From contig CAILCG010000014.1 in the NCBI GenBank assembly GCA_903832665.1, forward strand, positions 186,001-250,000: a stretch of 64,000 nt of DNA. The letters run 5' to 3'. The notes below the pieces were generated by a model. It was not told where the DNA came from, did not search any database, and worked only from the letters and a program-made list of their open reading frames with translations. A program made the position numbers and the translations under genes. Position 1 is the first letter of the stretch. Each line of letters opens with the position of its first letter. This document shows, piece after piece, positions 62,874 through 64,000 of this stretch. Source of the DNA: an uncultured Methanomicrobiales archaeon (GTDB lineage: Archaea; Halobacteriota; Methanomicrobia; Methanomicrobiales; Methanospirillaceae).

Positions 62874-64000
62874 GTGACCCTCTTTCACTACGCTCTGGTC
62901 GATGACCTGATCACGACCGAGGAGTTCCAGCGCCGCGTAGATGAAAAGATTGAGGAGTGCGGCGACCTGGTCGATGAGCCGACTGCCGCCATGATGGTAA
63001 TCGGAGAACTCGGACGGCAGCACGTGAAGATCAAGGGGCTAAGCGGAAAGTCCAGCCTTTTTTCTTTTTTCGGAAAGATTGTTGACAAGACCGAGCCCAA
63101 GGAGTTTGACCGGGCAGATGGCGAGAAGGGCTGGGTTGCCACGCTGCTTTTAGGAGACGAGACCGGAACCACCCGGGTGGTGCTCTGGGACGAGAAGGCA
63201 GGTGCGGCAATCGATGTGGCTATTGGAGACGTACTGGAGATCATAGGCCGGCACCCGGGTAAGAGCACCAAGGAGATCTATGCTCTTGCCATCCGCCAGG
63301 CCAGCTGCGAAATTAACTGCACATTTCCGGCACCGGGTGCCGGTCCTGGCAGCCTTTCCGATGAACCGGTCGATCTCGATGCAATCGTTATCAGCGTAAA
63401 CGAACCCCGCTCCTTCACCCGCAGGGACGGGACCGCCCACGAGATGGTGGAGGCCGTGATCGGGGATGACAAGGGTTCAGCACGACTCATCGCATGGGCA
63501 CCGGAACTGCTCTGCGATATTGCCCCCGGTACCACCGTGTATATCACCGGTGCAAAACCCAACCATAAGAGTGAGGGCCGGGATTATAGTCTGGATGAGA
63601 AGAGCACCGTCACCATAACGGACAAGGTTGTTTCCATACCATTCACTCCGCTGGGTTCTGTGAGCGACCAGGGAACGTTCTCGGTAAAGGGCCTGGTGAA
63701 ACAGATGCAGCAGCCCCGCGCCTTCACCACAAAGAACGGAGCTGCATCCTGGGTACGAAATATTCTCATCAGTGATGAAGGCGAGGAACTCAAACTGGTC
63801 ATTTGGGGGGATTTTGCCCTCATTCCCCTCAAAACAGGAGACCGGGTGGAGGCGTATCATGCTTCCGCCAAACCCGGCCGGTTCGGGGGCATCGAACTGG
63901 GTGTAGGACGGGGCAGTGCATTCCGGGTACCGGATGAATCCACTCAGCCCATCGTATTCTCCGGAACCATTATCCATGGACCAGGCTGTACTTTCATAGA
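62874..64000 (+). CDS. RPA/SSB-type OB-fold protein, 3' end cut by window
   Basis: The start is a GTG with GGAG six bases upstream. After an N-terminal helical region of about 55 residues there are repeated OB folds: WVATLLLGDETGTTRVVLWD, MVEAVIGDDKGSARLIAWAP and WVRNILISDEGEELKLVIWG, each with the D-E-x-G-x-x-x-x-x-x-W pattern of archaeal replication protein A. It binds single-stranded DNA in replication and repair. The frame is still open at the window end. Confidence 0.93.
   Translation, partial: MTLFHYALVDDLITTEEFQRRVDEKIEECGDLVDEPTAAMMVIGELGRQHVKIKGLSGKSSLFSFFGKIVDKTEPKEFDRADGEKGWVATLLLGDETGTTRVVLWDEKAGAAIDVAIGDVLEIIGRHPGKSTKEIYALAIRQASCEINCTFPAPGAGPGSLSDEPVDLDAIVISVNEPRSFTRRDGTAHEMVEAVIGDDKGSARLIAWAPELLCDIAPGTTVYITGAKPNHKSEGRDYSLDEKSTVTITDKVVSIPFTPLGSVSDQGTFSVKGLVKQMQQPRAFTTKNGAASWVRNILISDEGEELKLVIWGDFALIPLKTGDRVEAYHASAKPGRFGGIELGVGRGSAFRVPDESTQPIVFSGTIIHGPGCTFI

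Noticed and set aside
1-64000. CRISPR arrays, insertion sequences, integrases, rRNA genes and replication origins
   Set aside because: I looked for regularly spaced repeats, transposase motifs, attachment-site duplications next to the tRNA and rRNA-like sequence, and saw none.

Overview
The window looks like a chromosomal segment of a methanogenic archaeon, most likely a member of the Methanomicrobiales (Methanoregula-like). The archaeal markers are a glycerol-1-phosphate dehydrogenase (EgsA), an archaeal-type prolyl-tRNA synthetase, an archaeal NusA-like KH protein, an OB-fold RPA-type protein, diphthine synthase, UPF0179 and DUF63 proteins, a tRNA without encoded CCA, and TATA boxes about 26 bases ahead of inferred transcription starts. 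The DUF1890/DUF1894 pair and a homoaconitase/isopropylmalate-type operon point to a methanogen. I could not run similarity searches; every family name rests on motifs read by eye.

Layout. 1-2500: Sua5/YrdC (cut by the window edge), an ACT-domain protein, tRNA-Gly(CCC) and an exported protein. 2800-6560: a small secreted protein, then a signalling pair made of an HTH-FHA protein and a membrane Ser/Thr kinase whose outside domain is a NosD-like beta-helix, and a tiny zinc protein. 6570-10630: a dGTPase-like HD protein, a frameshifted anchored protein, two PEBP paralogues and a zinc-ribbon protein. 10797-19979: Mrp/NBP35, zinc-ribbon and membrane proteins, TMEM175-like channel, proS, SpoIIM-DUF63, egsA, UPF0179. 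19993-24566: a truncated cupin remnant and a minus-strand run of three type IV pilin-like genes, one frameshifted. 24775-28087: a radical SAM protein, a catalytic cis-prenyltransferase, an unknown protein, and a second cis-prenyltransferase-like protein that has lost its catalytic Asp but carries a C-terminal RFGK. 28222-34600: DtxR-FeoA fusion, FeoB, a KaiC-like protein, dphB, DUF357, a flippase-like membrane protein and DUF151. 34606-40362: hisE-nusA, a SIMPL protein, the aconitase-type operon, DUF429. 40492-44314: surface, PEGA, transglutaminase-like and PAS proteins. 44457-47398: a nitrogenase-like H-D-K operon. 47493-50778: TrkH and a rubredoxin-FprA-desulfoferrodoxin oxidative-stress operon with a palindrome in its promoter. 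50872-52697: an AAA ATPase plus TOPRIM-like pair resembling anti-phage systems. 52802-64000: TspO, UPF0316, a TIG-domain lipoprotein, a two-subunit 2-oxoacid:ferredoxin oxidoreductase, HEAT-repeat and receiver proteins, DUF1894/DUF1890, CutA, DapL and an RPA-type protein cut by the window end.

The most interesting systems are the split cis-prenyltransferase pair, the nitrogenase-like trio without maturation genes, the beta-helix receptor kinase with its HTH-FHA neighbour, and the ATPase/TOPRIM pair. Six apparent single-base frameshifts in four genes are either real decay or assembly errors; one lies in a conserved metabolic gene, which makes read-level checking important. I saw no CRISPR array, rRNA, insertion sequence or integrase.
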